From a virus, in IMG/VR virus record IMGVR_UViG_3300025098_000012, positions 62,001 through 126,000 of that record: a DNA stretch of 64,000 nt. The stretch is one strand, 5' to 3'. This document shows, in pieces, positions 1-6,539 of this stretch; position 1 is the first letter of the stretch; each line of letters opens with the position of its first letter. The notes under the pieces were generated by a model. It was not told the DNA's origin. It ran no database searches and saw nothing but the letters and a program-made list of their open reading frames with translations. Both the position numbers and the translations under genes were made by a program.

Positions 1-2175
1 ATGAGGTGTACTTTAGAAATGCTTCATGGTAGTGGTGCAGACACGAGGGCATTAACAGGGGTTGAGCTACTGATGCCCTGTATGGGTAATCGGCACTTCA
101 TGGGAGGTATACCAGAGATTGGGGATAGGTGTGTTGTTGGTTGGTTTGCAAATGACACAAGAGCAGGTACATCGGGTAAGACTCCTGCGATCTTAGCGTG
201 GTGGCCTTCAACACCTTGGATCAAACATGATTGGCACATGACTCAAGGTTTCGACCCCGATGAGAATATAATGGAGGACAATGTAAAGAGACAGATTGTC
301 CAAAACTTCCATCAGCGTGTCCGACATAAGATGAGGCACTTCTCTCCTGGTAATATAGGTGCTAGTTCATCTCAAGGATCTGATATGGTTCTTGATGAGA
401 GCGTCTTATTGAGCAATCGGAGAGCGAATGAGATCATCATAAGAGATCAAGACCAAGCGATTGTAATGAGGTCTTTACAGCAGTTCCATGCGATGTCGGG
501 AGCTAGAGTCTATGCAGGTATGGTTCAAAGAGATGCTAGAACTCTACCTAGAGAGATGTTCTCTGATGGGATTAAGTGGGATGCCAACATACAGATAGAC
601 TCTGAGGGTAATCCTTATAACCCATTCAGTGGGGGAGAGGGTTTTCAAAATCCTTTAGAGCAAGGGGAGCTACAGCCTCATCCAGTTTTTCAAAGAGATG
701 ACTTTGAGGGAGTCGGTGTAAACATTGAGGGAGAGCGTACCAACTACAAGGGGAGCTTCCCTACTCATTTAGACCCTTATGTTTTCTTATATAACGCAGG
801 GTTTGTGGATGATGATTATGAAGAACTGAACGAAGAGAGCGACATCATTTATGGAGGTAAGTCGATACTAAGAGTGGGTAAAGAGTTTGGTAAAAATGCG
901 TTTGATAATGGTCAAGCCTTTACCGAGTATCGCATTGAGATGAACCATCTAACTGATGGCATCCTTCCTGTGACCGAACAAACAGATGGGTTTGACTCGG
1001 ACAGGGCGAGCAATAAACCTAACGAGAACAGGACACCTCCATTCATCGAATGGGTGTTAGGGACACCTGTAGGTAATGATGCGTTTTCATCTAAAGGCAA
1101 AGAAGAATATGGACTACCTGTCGTCCCTAGTTTAACAACTCTTGGGGTGGCGAACGAAGCAACCCCTTTTGCCGACCATGCCGCTACTCTTTTGAGGATT
1201 ACACCTGTTGTTCCTAACATAGACGAATCTTTTGTGTCATTCACGAAGGGTGGGAAGCTCAAGGCTAAGATTTCTAGTCCATCAGAAGATGCTCTTGAAG
1301 CTACAGTCGAAGGAGGAGCGTTCTTAAATGTAAATAACGAGCTGTCTGTACAGAGTGATAAGTCAACTTTCTCTAGTCTAACAAAGACGAACATTAACTC
1401 TTTAGGGTCTGTTGAGATCAATGGTTCGGGTAGTGTAGAGGGAGAGCCATTAGAGGGTTCAGATAACTCGGTGTCCGTCATCATCAAAGGCACTAAGCGT
1501 ATTAGCATACAGTCGGACACAGCAATAGCGTTCAAAGCTCCTGTCGTTGACTTCTCTCAAGTAGGTCAGTTGAGGTTAGCCTCTTCCGACCAAATGGAGT
1601 TCAATACAGGGGCAGGGTTATCACAGACAGCCGATACCATTAAGCAATCCTCAATGGGTCAGTTTGAGCAAGTATGTGGAGGACCAGCAGGGTTTAATCC
1701 CCTTGCAGGACCAGCTCGTAAAGTCACAGTAACCGAGTCTCCAGTGACAGGAGGTGCAGGTTTACCCTCTGACTCATACACCAATGCGTTTGGTGGTAAG
1801 TCAGAAATCTTTATTGGACCAGCTACGAACACTAGGACACTCGCTGTTGGCACAGAGACTAAAACTATTGTAGCAGGTTCTGATCAAACAATTGTGGGTA
1901 CGACTGTTAATATGACCGATCCCACAGGTACTAAGTTTCTTGCTCCTGCTGGAGCTGTTATAGCCACAGCAGGTACAGTCATTGCGATGACTGCGAATGT
2001 GGTTGCATTAAGAGGCAATGCTAATGTGTCTATCAGTGGTGCTTCTGTTGTGATTGGCTCACCTGGTGCGTCTGTAGGTCCTATCGTGTGTGGTTCGGAC
2101 ATACACCCGATCTTAGGTATACCTTTCTTGAGTTTCTGTCCACCTAGAGGTCAGAACTTAGCGATTACTCCTTGA
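1..2175 (+). CDS. Baseplate/tail spike-like structural protein (5' end may lie outside window)
   Basis: 724 residues are open from base 1, so the true start may lie upstream. Near residues 37-50 the motif PEIGDRCVVGWF resembles the OB-fold strand of gp5/VgrG-type spike proteins. The last 250 residues are rich in G, V, T and A in short alternating beta-type repeats (for example TIVGTTVNMTD, AVIATAGTVIAMTANVV), as expected of a trimeric beta-helix spike. The C-terminus has a cysteine-containing tip segment (VCGSDIHP, FLSFCPPRG). Family knowledge suggests a baseplate hub or spike that punctures the host envelope. The exact component is inference. Its 3' end overlaps the convergent downstream gene by 25 bases. 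Confidence 0.6.
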   Translation: MRCTLEMLHGSGADTRALTGVELLMPCMGNRHFMGGIPEIGDRCVVGWFANDTRAGTSGKTPAILAWWPSTPWIKHDWHMTQGFDPDENIMEDNVKRQIVQNFHQRVRHKMRHFSPGNIGASSSQGSDMVLDESVLLSNRRANEIIIRDQDQAIVMRSLQQFHAMSGARVYAGMVQRDARTLPREMFSDGIKWDANIQIDSEGNPYNPFSGGEGFQNPLEQGELQPHPVFQRDDFEGVGVNIEGERTNYKGSFPTHLDPYVFLYNAGFVDDDYEELNEESDIIYGGKSILRVGKEFGKNAFDNGQAFTEYRIEMNHLTDGILPVTEQTDGFDSDRASNKPNENRTPPFIEWVLGTPVGNDAFSSKGKEEYGLPVVPSLTTLGVANEATPFADHAATLLRITPVVPNIDESFVSFTKGGKLKAKISSPSEDALEATVEGGAFLNVNNELSVQSDKSTFSSLTKTNINSLGSVEINGSGSVEGEPLEGSDNSVSVIIKGTKRISIQSDTAIAFKAPVVDFSQVGQLRLASSDQMEFNTGAGLSQTADTIKQSSMGQFEQVCGGPAGFNPLAGPARKVTVTESPVTGGAGLPSDSYTNAFGGKSEIFIGPATNTRTLAVGTETKTIVAGSDQTIVGTTVNMTDPTGTKFLAPAGAVIATAGTVIAMTANVVALRGNANVSISGASVVIGSPGASVGPIVCGSDIHPILGIPFLSFCPPRGQNLAITP

Positions 2176-2633
2176 GGCCAGTAATAATCCATACCTGCTT
2201 CATCAAATGGGAAATAGTCTTTATAATGGTCGTAGTCTTTCTCTAATAGCTTAGACCGATGAGACATATGGACTAACTCGTTCCCCCACCATACAGGTGC
2301 TTTCTTGGACGCATTAGGGTGTTGATCTCTCCACAGCTCAAAGCGTTCAAGCAGGGTGTCTTTATATCCACGCTCAATCCATTCTTTACAGATTGCTTCC
2401 GAGTAAAGACACAAGAACCATTCATGTCCTTTCCACATAAGGATAGCAGGGTGGTTAGTCCAACCTCGCTTACGCTTCACTCCACGCTTATCTACCATGT
2501 AAAGGTCATTACGCTCTATATGACCAAGCGTGTTGAGTATCTGATAGGACTCGACTCTTTGCTTACCAAGTCGTTGTCGGTCTAAAGACCAAGAGATAAT
2601 CTCAAGGTCATCACTAGGTACGAATGTTTGCAT
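2151..2633 (-). CDS. MSMEG_6728-like / pyrimidine-dimer glycosylase-related protein
   Basis: 160 residues. The N-terminus MQTFVPSDDLEIISWSLD then RQRLGKQRVESYQIL, followed by WTNHPAILMWKGHE and a Trp/Lys-rich C-terminal half, matches a family I know as MSMEG_6728-like. That family is often auto-annotated as pyrimidine dimer DNA glycosylase. Conserved residues visible are R..LGKQRVE, NHPA, MW.GHE and a C-terminal YYWP. The start has a good RBS (AGGAGA) and a promoter element at 2655-2671. A role in repair of UV-damaged DNA is family-based. Activity is not proven for most members. Confidence 0.6.
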   Translation of the reverse strand: MQTFVPSDDLEIISWSLDRQRLGKQRVESYQILNTLGHIERNDLYMVDKRGVKRKRGWTNHPAILMWKGHEWFLCLYSEAICKEWIERGYKDTLLERFELWRDQHPNASKKAPVWWGNELVHMSHRSKLLEKDYDHYKDYFPFDEAGMDYYWPQGVIAKF

Positions 2634-2654
2634 GATGGTTCTCCTACAAGAGTA

Positions 2655-2671
2655 TATAATCTAAGGGTTAC
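2655..2671 (-). promoter_or_regulatory. GTAACC-type promoter element
   Basis: On the minus strand this reads GTAACCCTTAGATTATA, a divergent copy of the repeated element. It is followed by the short leader ACTCTTGTAGGAGAACC and the start codon of the gene ending at 2151. Confidence 0.5.
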
Positions 2672-2698
2672 GCTTCCTAGATTATCTATTGTCGCACC

Positions 2699-2706
2699 TT
2701 ATATGA
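2699..2706 (+). promoter_or_regulatory. TTATATGA late-type element
   Basis: TTATATGA lies 13 bases before the start at 2720 and runs directly into the Shine-Dalgarno AAGGAGG. The same octamer precedes several other late-type genes in the window. Confidence 0.4.
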
Positions 2707-2719
2707 AGGAGGTGTGCCG

Positions 2720-2932
2720 ATGAGAACACTAGAAGAAGCCATAGTTATCGTTAAGAGTCTGTTTTCTGCTCCGTTGGGTAGTTTCCCTAAAGGTGGAGTA
2801 GAAAGCTCTTTAAGGGTGCGTTTAAGCACCTCTCCGACAACAATCACTTTGATCTCAGAAAATGAATTGTCTGTTTCACTTAGTCTTAAATCGGACAAGC
2901 CCCAAGTCGATGTTCATTTCTCTAGTATCTGA
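2720..2932 (+). CDS. Small hypothetical protein (70 aa)
   Basis: The start is the ATG at 2720 because AAGGAGG (2706-2712) sits 7 bases upstream. A GTG six bases earlier is less likely. The product is short, with beta-type alternating residues (VRLSTSPTTITLISENELSVSLSL). No family is recognised. A minus-strand ORF of similar length overlaps it but has no RBS, so the plus strand is preferred. Confidence 0.55.
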   Translation: MRTLEEAIVIVKSLFSAPLGSFPKGGVESSLRVRLSTSPTTITLISENELSVSLSLKSDKPQVDVHFSSI

Positions 2933-2950
2933 CATGGTACTCCTTCTCCC

Positions 2951-3421
2951 TTAAAGTAGGGTGCTTGGAGTTGATAGTGATTGATGGAGGGGGAACTTGA
3001 GCGTTTTGACCTTATCCTCGCCTTGATCCTCTAGTTTATCAAAGCCTTGTCGGACACGAGCTGTTAGCCCGACACAAGACCCATTTGCTTCATAGTCGGG
3101 GGCTACAGGCTGAGTCTCTGAAAAGGCACTTGCTAGTGTTTTCCAAGTCGGTTCTACTCCATTGAGTAGACGCTTGATGTTCTCGATTGCTCGACCCTTC
3201 TCAACCGTATACGATGCACGACCACTCGTGTTCACTCGGACAAAGAGGTTTGCGAGAGGGAGTCGTATAACATACTCCCACACATTCCATCTGTCTGAAG
3301 AGTCGGAGCGTCCATAGGCGAACTCGACCTCACCGATGACCTGTCCATCTCGGACGATCACATCTGTCTTATTGTAGTGGCTCTTATCGCCACGCTTGTA
3401 TCCTACTAGTTTTATATTCAT
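2951..3421 (-). CDS. Hypothetical protein (156 aa)
   Basis: The start has a strong RBS (AAAGGAGA) and lies behind a GTAACC element plus leader hairpin. It is mixed alpha/beta and basic at the N-terminus (KLVGYKRGDKSHYNK), with a central EFAYGRSDSSDRWNVWEY segment. No domain is recognised. It is transcribed with the accessory-type promoter, unlike its plus-strand neighbour. Confidence 0.7.
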   Translation of the reverse strand: MNIKLVGYKRGDKSHYNKTDVIVRDGQVIGEVEFAYGRSDSSDRWNVWEYVIRLPLANLFVRVNTSGRASYTVEKGRAIENIKRLLNGVEPTWKTLASAFSETQPVAPDYEANGSCVGLTARVRQGFDKLEDQGEDKVKTLKFPLHQSLSTPSTLL

Positions 3422-3450
3422 GGTATCTCCTTTGAGAGTGAGAAAGGATG

Positions 3451-3467
3451 GAGGCTGACTTAGCCTC
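3451..3467 (-). promoter_or_regulatory. Leader hairpin
   Basis: GAGGC/GCCTC stem with a 7-base loop in the leader between the promoter element at 3480 and the gene starting at 3421. It is one of a set of position-conserved, sequence-variable hairpins. Confidence 0.45.
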
Positions 3468-3479
3468 GCTACACCATGA

Positions 3480-3496
3480 TATAGATAAGGGGTTAC
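3480..3496 (-). promoter_or_regulatory. GTAACC-type promoter element
   Basis: A consensus copy, GTAACCCCTTATCTATA on the minus strand. It lies just after the stop of the upstream gene (3500) and feeds the gene starting at 3421. Confidence 0.6.
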
Positions 3497-3499
3497 ACC

Positions 3500-3886
3500 T
3501 TACACATCATCTGGAAATAGATTGTCTAAGCTCTCTTCAACAAAGGGTGAGGGATCATCGTCTTGAGCGTTCTGATTGCCTTGATGTGCGAGCAGTCTCA
3601 CCTCAATGGACTTGCCGAACAGTTGCTTGCGTGAAAGCGACTTAACGATGTCCTTATCCCATTCGACCACGCTGTACAGATCAGTGTCTTGGAAGTCGAA
3701 CATATCGGTGTGGACAAGAGCGAGTTTGAGAGCATCAGATGGGTTCTCTGCAAAGTCGGTACGGATGATCTTATACTCATCATCTTCATCTGACCTTGAG
3801 GACAGACAGATACCGAACGCATACTGATTGCGAGGCATAGACTTGAGGAAAAAGGATGAGCCACGCTTAGGCTTAAAGTTATTCAT
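3500..3886 (-). CDS. Hypothetical protein (128 aa)
   Basis: The start ATG follows an AGGAGA RBS. The basic N-terminus (NNFKPKRGSSFFLK) is followed by a mixed fold and a very acidic tail (DDDPSPFVEESLDNLFPDD). An acidic C-terminal tail can bind a basic partner or act in replication complexes, but nothing specific is recognised. A TCATATAA element lies about 40 bases upstream. Confidence 0.7.
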   Translation of the reverse strand: MNNFKPKRGSSFFLKSMPRNQYAFGICLSSRSDEDDEYKIIRTDFAENPSDALKLALVHTDMFDFQDTDLYSVVEWDKDIVKSLSRKQLFGKSIEVRLLAHQGNQNAQDDDPSPFVEESLDNLFPDDV

Positions 3887-3924
3887 ATTGTCATCTCCTG
3901 TAGGAGTGGTTGTTGATAATTAGG

Positions 3925-3932
3925 TTATATGA
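3925..3932. promoter_or_regulatory. TTATATGA/TCATATAA element
   Basis: Near-palindromic octamer about 40 bases upstream of the minus-strand gene starting at 3886. No convincing plus-strand gene follows, so use for the minus strand is more likely. Confidence 0.35.
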
Positions 3933-3973
3933 AAACGCTCTGTAAATGATGAAAAATTATGTATTCTCTTCTT

Positions 3974-4108
3974 TCAAAAGATCTGAGTACCTCTGCTCCA
4001 TAAGGGCTGATGCAACCCCCCTTGTAGAGATTTGGTACTTTCGTTGTCCAGTCGGGCGAGCGACTCTCTTAGAGCTTTTCGCATATCTTCTCGCATCATC
4101 TCCAACAT
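3974..4108 (-). CDS. Putative coupled small ORF (44 aa)
   Basis: The start ATG shares bases with the stop of the preceding small ORF (TAATG), suggesting translational coupling. The product begins MLEMMREDMRKALRESLARLD, a plausible amphipathic helix. It is the last member of a chain of four overlapping small minus-strand ORFs (4545 to 3974). An overlapping 73-residue ORF in another frame (3957-4178) is possible but has less protein-like composition. Confidence 0.35.
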   Translation of the reverse strand: MLEMMREDMRKALRESLARLDNESTKSLQGGLHQPLWSRGTQIF

Positions 4109-4182
4109 TAGAAAACAATGTCTTTGAGTAGTGAACCGACCTCGCACCACTCTTTATATTCTTCAAAAAACTCCTCATCCAT
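4108..4182 (-). CDS. Putative coupled micro-ORF (24 aa)
   Basis: Acidic peptide MDEEFFEEYKEWCEVGSLL.. whose start overlaps the end of the previous micro-ORF (ATGGATGA) and whose stop overlaps the next start (TAATG). The frame is open upstream without a start codon, so it may instead be the 3' end of a frameshifted longer gene. Confidence 0.3.
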   Translation of the reverse strand: MDEEFFEEYKEWCEVGSLLKDIVF

Positions 4183-4291
4183 AGGCTTGTTGCCCCCGAT
4201 GTTTTTGGAAGATTTGATCCATGAAGAAAAAAACTGTTTGAGTAGTCCGACCCATCACTCCATTCTTCTTCTTGTTTTTGTCCTTACGCAT
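4175..4291 (-). CDS. Putative coupled micro-ORF (38 aa)
   Basis: The start overlaps the stop of the 84-residue gene (TAATG). It begins MRKDKNKKKNGVMG, very basic, and ends QQAYG. It is too short to assign. The stop/start overlap on both sides is the only support. Confidence 0.35.
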   Translation of the reverse strand: MRKDKNKKKNGVMGRTTQTVFFFMDQIFQKHRGQQAYG

Positions 4292-4545
4292 TAGTTTCCA
4301 AAGTTGCTCTTAGGATTGGTGATGTGTTGATACAGGTCTTTCCATTCCTGTTGTCCAATAGACGAGTTCTTGAAGTAGTTCGTCTTGACCATGTTATATG
4401 ATGATTCGGGAAAGGCTCTCGAACTCGCTTTATCTCCTTGCGATTTCTCAAGTTGCTCTTGAAACTCTTTAAATGAGACACCTGCCATAGTGCAGATGAC
4501 CTCTAAAGCTCTCTCTGCTGGTGTTTTATTTCGACCTCTAGCCAT
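4291..4545 (-). CDS. Hypothetical protein (84 aa)
   Basis: Good RBS (AAAGGAGAG). It is helical and contains AERALEVICTMAGVSFKEFQEQL, which could fold as a helix-turn-helix or small helical bundle. First gene of a chain of overlapping small ORFs. A TCATATAA element sits about 40 bases upstream. Confidence 0.6.
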   Translation of the reverse strand: MARGRNKTPAERALEVICTMAGVSFKEFQEQLEKSQGDKASSRAFPESSYNMVKTNYFKNSSIGQQEWKDLYQHITNPKSNFGN

Positions 4546-4580
4546 GATAGCTCTCCTTTGTAGTTTATTGGATACTATGC

Positions 4581-4660
4581 TTATATGATTTAACCCTTGA
4601 ATGGAGAATGACCCATGAAGAGATCAGCAAGCGAATAATACACTGAGATTACCTTAACTT
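4581..4660 (+). pseudogene. Relic of a late gene start (promoter, RBS and first codons)
   Basis: TTATATGA (4581-4588), an AATGGAGAA RBS and ATG at 4615 encode only MKRSASE before a stop. The stretch matches the RBS and first codons of the late gene at 62799, which encodes MRRSASEIISELEQ. The similarity continues weakly after the stop in a shifted frame. This looks like the decayed 5' end of a paralogue. Confidence 0.4.
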
Positions 4661-4939
4661 GGATTTTTTAACATAGACTCCATACCTAGCTCGACCAATC
4701 AACCCCATCTGCTTCACCACACCTAGCTCTTGGGAGATCTGATCTCGCAGTCGAACACGAGATTTCTTACTCGTGTTCTTTGAAGTTTTGACCTCCTTAG
4801 TCTTGAGCTTATAATCTGCACCTAATTCTCGGTGTGTGATATAAGAGTTCAAACAACATTCAACAGTTTGTGGTGTGTCTGTATTATTAAAGTGTTCAAT
4901 CAAGAACTCTCTTATATCTTGTCTCCGACTTTTAGGCAT
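4649..4939 (-). CDS. Small basic protein, possibly winged-helix (96 aa)
   Basis: ATG 4939 is chosen; a GTG at 4951 is the alternative. The basic protein starts PKSRRQDIREFLIEHF. The C-terminal KQMGLIGRARYGVYVKK resembles the wing of winged-helix DNA-binding proteins. It is divergent from the gene at 4944, with only 4 bases between starts and no clear RBS. Confidence 0.5.
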   Translation of the reverse strand: MPKSRRQDIREFLIEHFNNTDTPQTVECCLNSYITHRELGADYKLKTKEVKTSKNTSKKSRVRLRDQISQELGVVKQMGLIGRARYGVYVKKSKLR

Positions 4940-4943
4940 AGCG

Positions 4944-5285
4944 ATGTTCACACAGATAATAAATGGTCAGCGTAAATGTGAGCTACCCGATCCTCATATA
5001 CACTCGTGGGACTACCTTAAAGGCATATTATCAGATTGTGGGTTTGCTTTAAAGCAAAGTGCTTCATCTAAAGAATACATTATGAAAGGGTGTAAAGGTC
5101 GGATTTTAATCTATGTAAAGTTTACTAATAACACCCAATGCAAAGTTGTATTCGTTAGTAAGAGTGAAAGTCATGAGTCGCTAGAGCTAGAATGGGATCA
5201 TCGGACTAAGTATCGTCAAAACGGTGATCTTGTACTAGCCTCTATCAGACAGGTTTGGTTCTCTCAGCCCAAACTCTCCGAATGA
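4944..5285 (+). CDS. IRxVW-family small protein (113 aa)
   Basis: Member of a paralogous family in this window. It has an N-terminal INGQRK segment, a mid-protein helix ending in CGF, a beta-rich centre and the C-terminal SIRQVW motif. The start at 4944 is set by alignment with paralogues; the RBS is weak. The 3' end overlaps, convergently, the 3' end of another family member (5245-5562). Confidence 0.6.
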   Translation: MFTQIINGQRKCELPDPHIHSWDYLKGILSDCGFALKQSASSKEYIMKGCKGRILIYVKFTNNTQCKVVFVSKSESHESLELEWDHRTKYRQNGDLVLASIRQVWFSQPKLSE

Positions 5286-5562
5286 TCTCAAAGAAATCTT
5301 TGGACTCTCTAATAGGGTAAGAGCATTGGTTGTCGAAGCCCCAAGTGGCATTGTTCATATTAACTAGGATGAAAATCTCGGTATCTGCCAAATACCAACG
5401 CTCCACCCCTGCGTATTCACCATATTTTCTGAAGCTACTTTCGATTAAACCCACAGAGAAATACATGAGGCAAAGGTTATCTTTACCTCCTTTAAACGCT
5501 TGTAGGGATTTATCAGACCATCCTCTTTTGAAGTCGATTTTATTTGTGGCGAGAGAGATCAT
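5245..5562 (-). CDS. IRxVW-family small protein (105 aa)
   Basis: It has DFKRGW near the N-terminus, a central hydrophobic helix, a beta-rich centre and ends IIRRVWAERTKPV, the family hallmark. The start overlaps the stop of the structural gene 5559-6539 (ATGA), so it is the last cistron of the long structural operon. Function is unknown. Confidence 0.7.
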   Translation of the reverse strand: MISLATNKIDFKRGWSDKSLQAFKGGKDNLCLMYFSVGLIESSFRKYGEYAGVERWYLADTEIFILVNMNNATWGFDNQCSYPIRESKDFFEIIRRVWAERTKPV

Positions 5563-6539
5563 AGAGCTGTGTTATCCTCCTCACCTGTATCAACATCATC
5601 AAGCAACGACTTATAATAAGGCTCTGGCCCACGATCTCTAGGCTTACTAAAGTCGGGAACACTTGATGCCACTCTATCTACGGTGTTTGGAGCAGGAGGG
5701 CCTGATACGGTTTCGCTAGAACCTGCGAGCTGTTCTTGATCCATCGCTTCAAAGAAGTTGAGGTCAATGTTGGTTACAATGTGTGAGAGGTGTACCTCAT
5801 CGAGTTGCTTATTCGGATCATAAGGGGCGAGTTTAGCTGTTGTTCCAGAGAGAGCATTAAATAAGATGTCATCCCTCTCGATTAACAACTGTTCTCTTAA
5901 ATCACAGAGCTTAATGATCCTCGCTTCAAGGTTGTTCCTCAAGTGTGCGATTTCTTGTGTTGCCCATTTACGAGCATGGGAGATTACACCACCTATTTCG
6001 TCTGCTCTCGGATAGATACTTTTATTGCCCCCACCGAGCCTCCAACTAGGATACTTTAGTACAGGCAACCAACCCGATGTGTCTATCTGTTCTGACGCTT
6101 CTGTTGTGGAAGTTATAGGGTATAAGACACCACCGTATGGCTGATCATAACTCTTGTAAACATTCTGAACATTGCCTTGTGTGTCTGTTACTACAGATCG
6201 CCCTTCACCTGCTTCAACTTCACGCTCAACCCAATCATAAGAGTCTGGTCTCAAGAACATGGAGATGTCAAAGGGGTTTCCCCCTTGAGCTATATATGCT
6301 TTTAGGAGTTTGCCTATAGCCGAGTTAACATTGACTTGAAGTCCAATTCTTTTTTCAGTGCAAACTTGCTCTTCCCCCTCACCTGTTTTTTCATATGTGA
6401 TGCGTATCTCTCCTATACGATTGATCTCTTTATTGATGTAGTTGATACGATAACCAACATTCTGTCTTTGCAGTAGGACAAAGCGTCTAAACTCTAGCCA
6501 CTGTCCTCTACGAAACATACAGTTCCAACCAAAGCTCAT
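5559..6539 (-). CDS. Probable virion structural protein (326 aa)
   Basis: Downstream member of the overlapping operon with the 3037-residue protein. N-terminal half is aromatic- and beta-rich (WNCMFRRGQWLEFRRFVLLQRQ). A coiled-coil-like segment follows (RNNLEARIIKLCDLREQLLIERDD), then an acidic, proline-rich tail. No family is recognised. A baseplate or tail role is inferred from context only. Confidence 0.6.
   Translation of the reverse strand: MSFGWNCMFRRGQWLEFRRFVLLQRQNVGYRINYINKEINRIGEIRITYEKTGEGEEQVCTEKRIGLQVNVNSAIGKLLKAYIAQGGNPFDISMFLRPDSYDWVEREVEAGEGRSVVTDTQGNVQNVYKSYDQPYGGVLYPITSTTEASEQIDTSGWLPVLKYPSWRLGGGNKSIYPRADEIGGVISHARKWATQEIAHLRNNLEARIIKLCDLREQLLIERDDILFNALSGTTAKLAPYDPNKQLDEVHLSHIVTNIDLNFFEAMDQEQLAGSSETVSGPPAPNTVDRVASSVPDFSKPRDRGPEPYYKSLLDDVDTGEEDNTAL

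Noticed and set aside
912-1535. 207-codon minus-strand ORF inside the spike gene
   Set aside because: Shadow of a well-supported structural gene.
2686-2898. 70-codon minus-strand ORF
   Set aside because: The plus-strand ORF in the same place has a strong RBS at the right distance; the minus one has none.
3946-4131. 61-codon plus-strand ORF after a TTATATGA element
   Set aside because: No RBS and antisense to better supported ORFs.
3957-4178. 73-codon minus-strand ORF
   Set aside because: Overlaps a chain of coupled ORFs in another frame; no RBS and a composition typical of a shadow frame.
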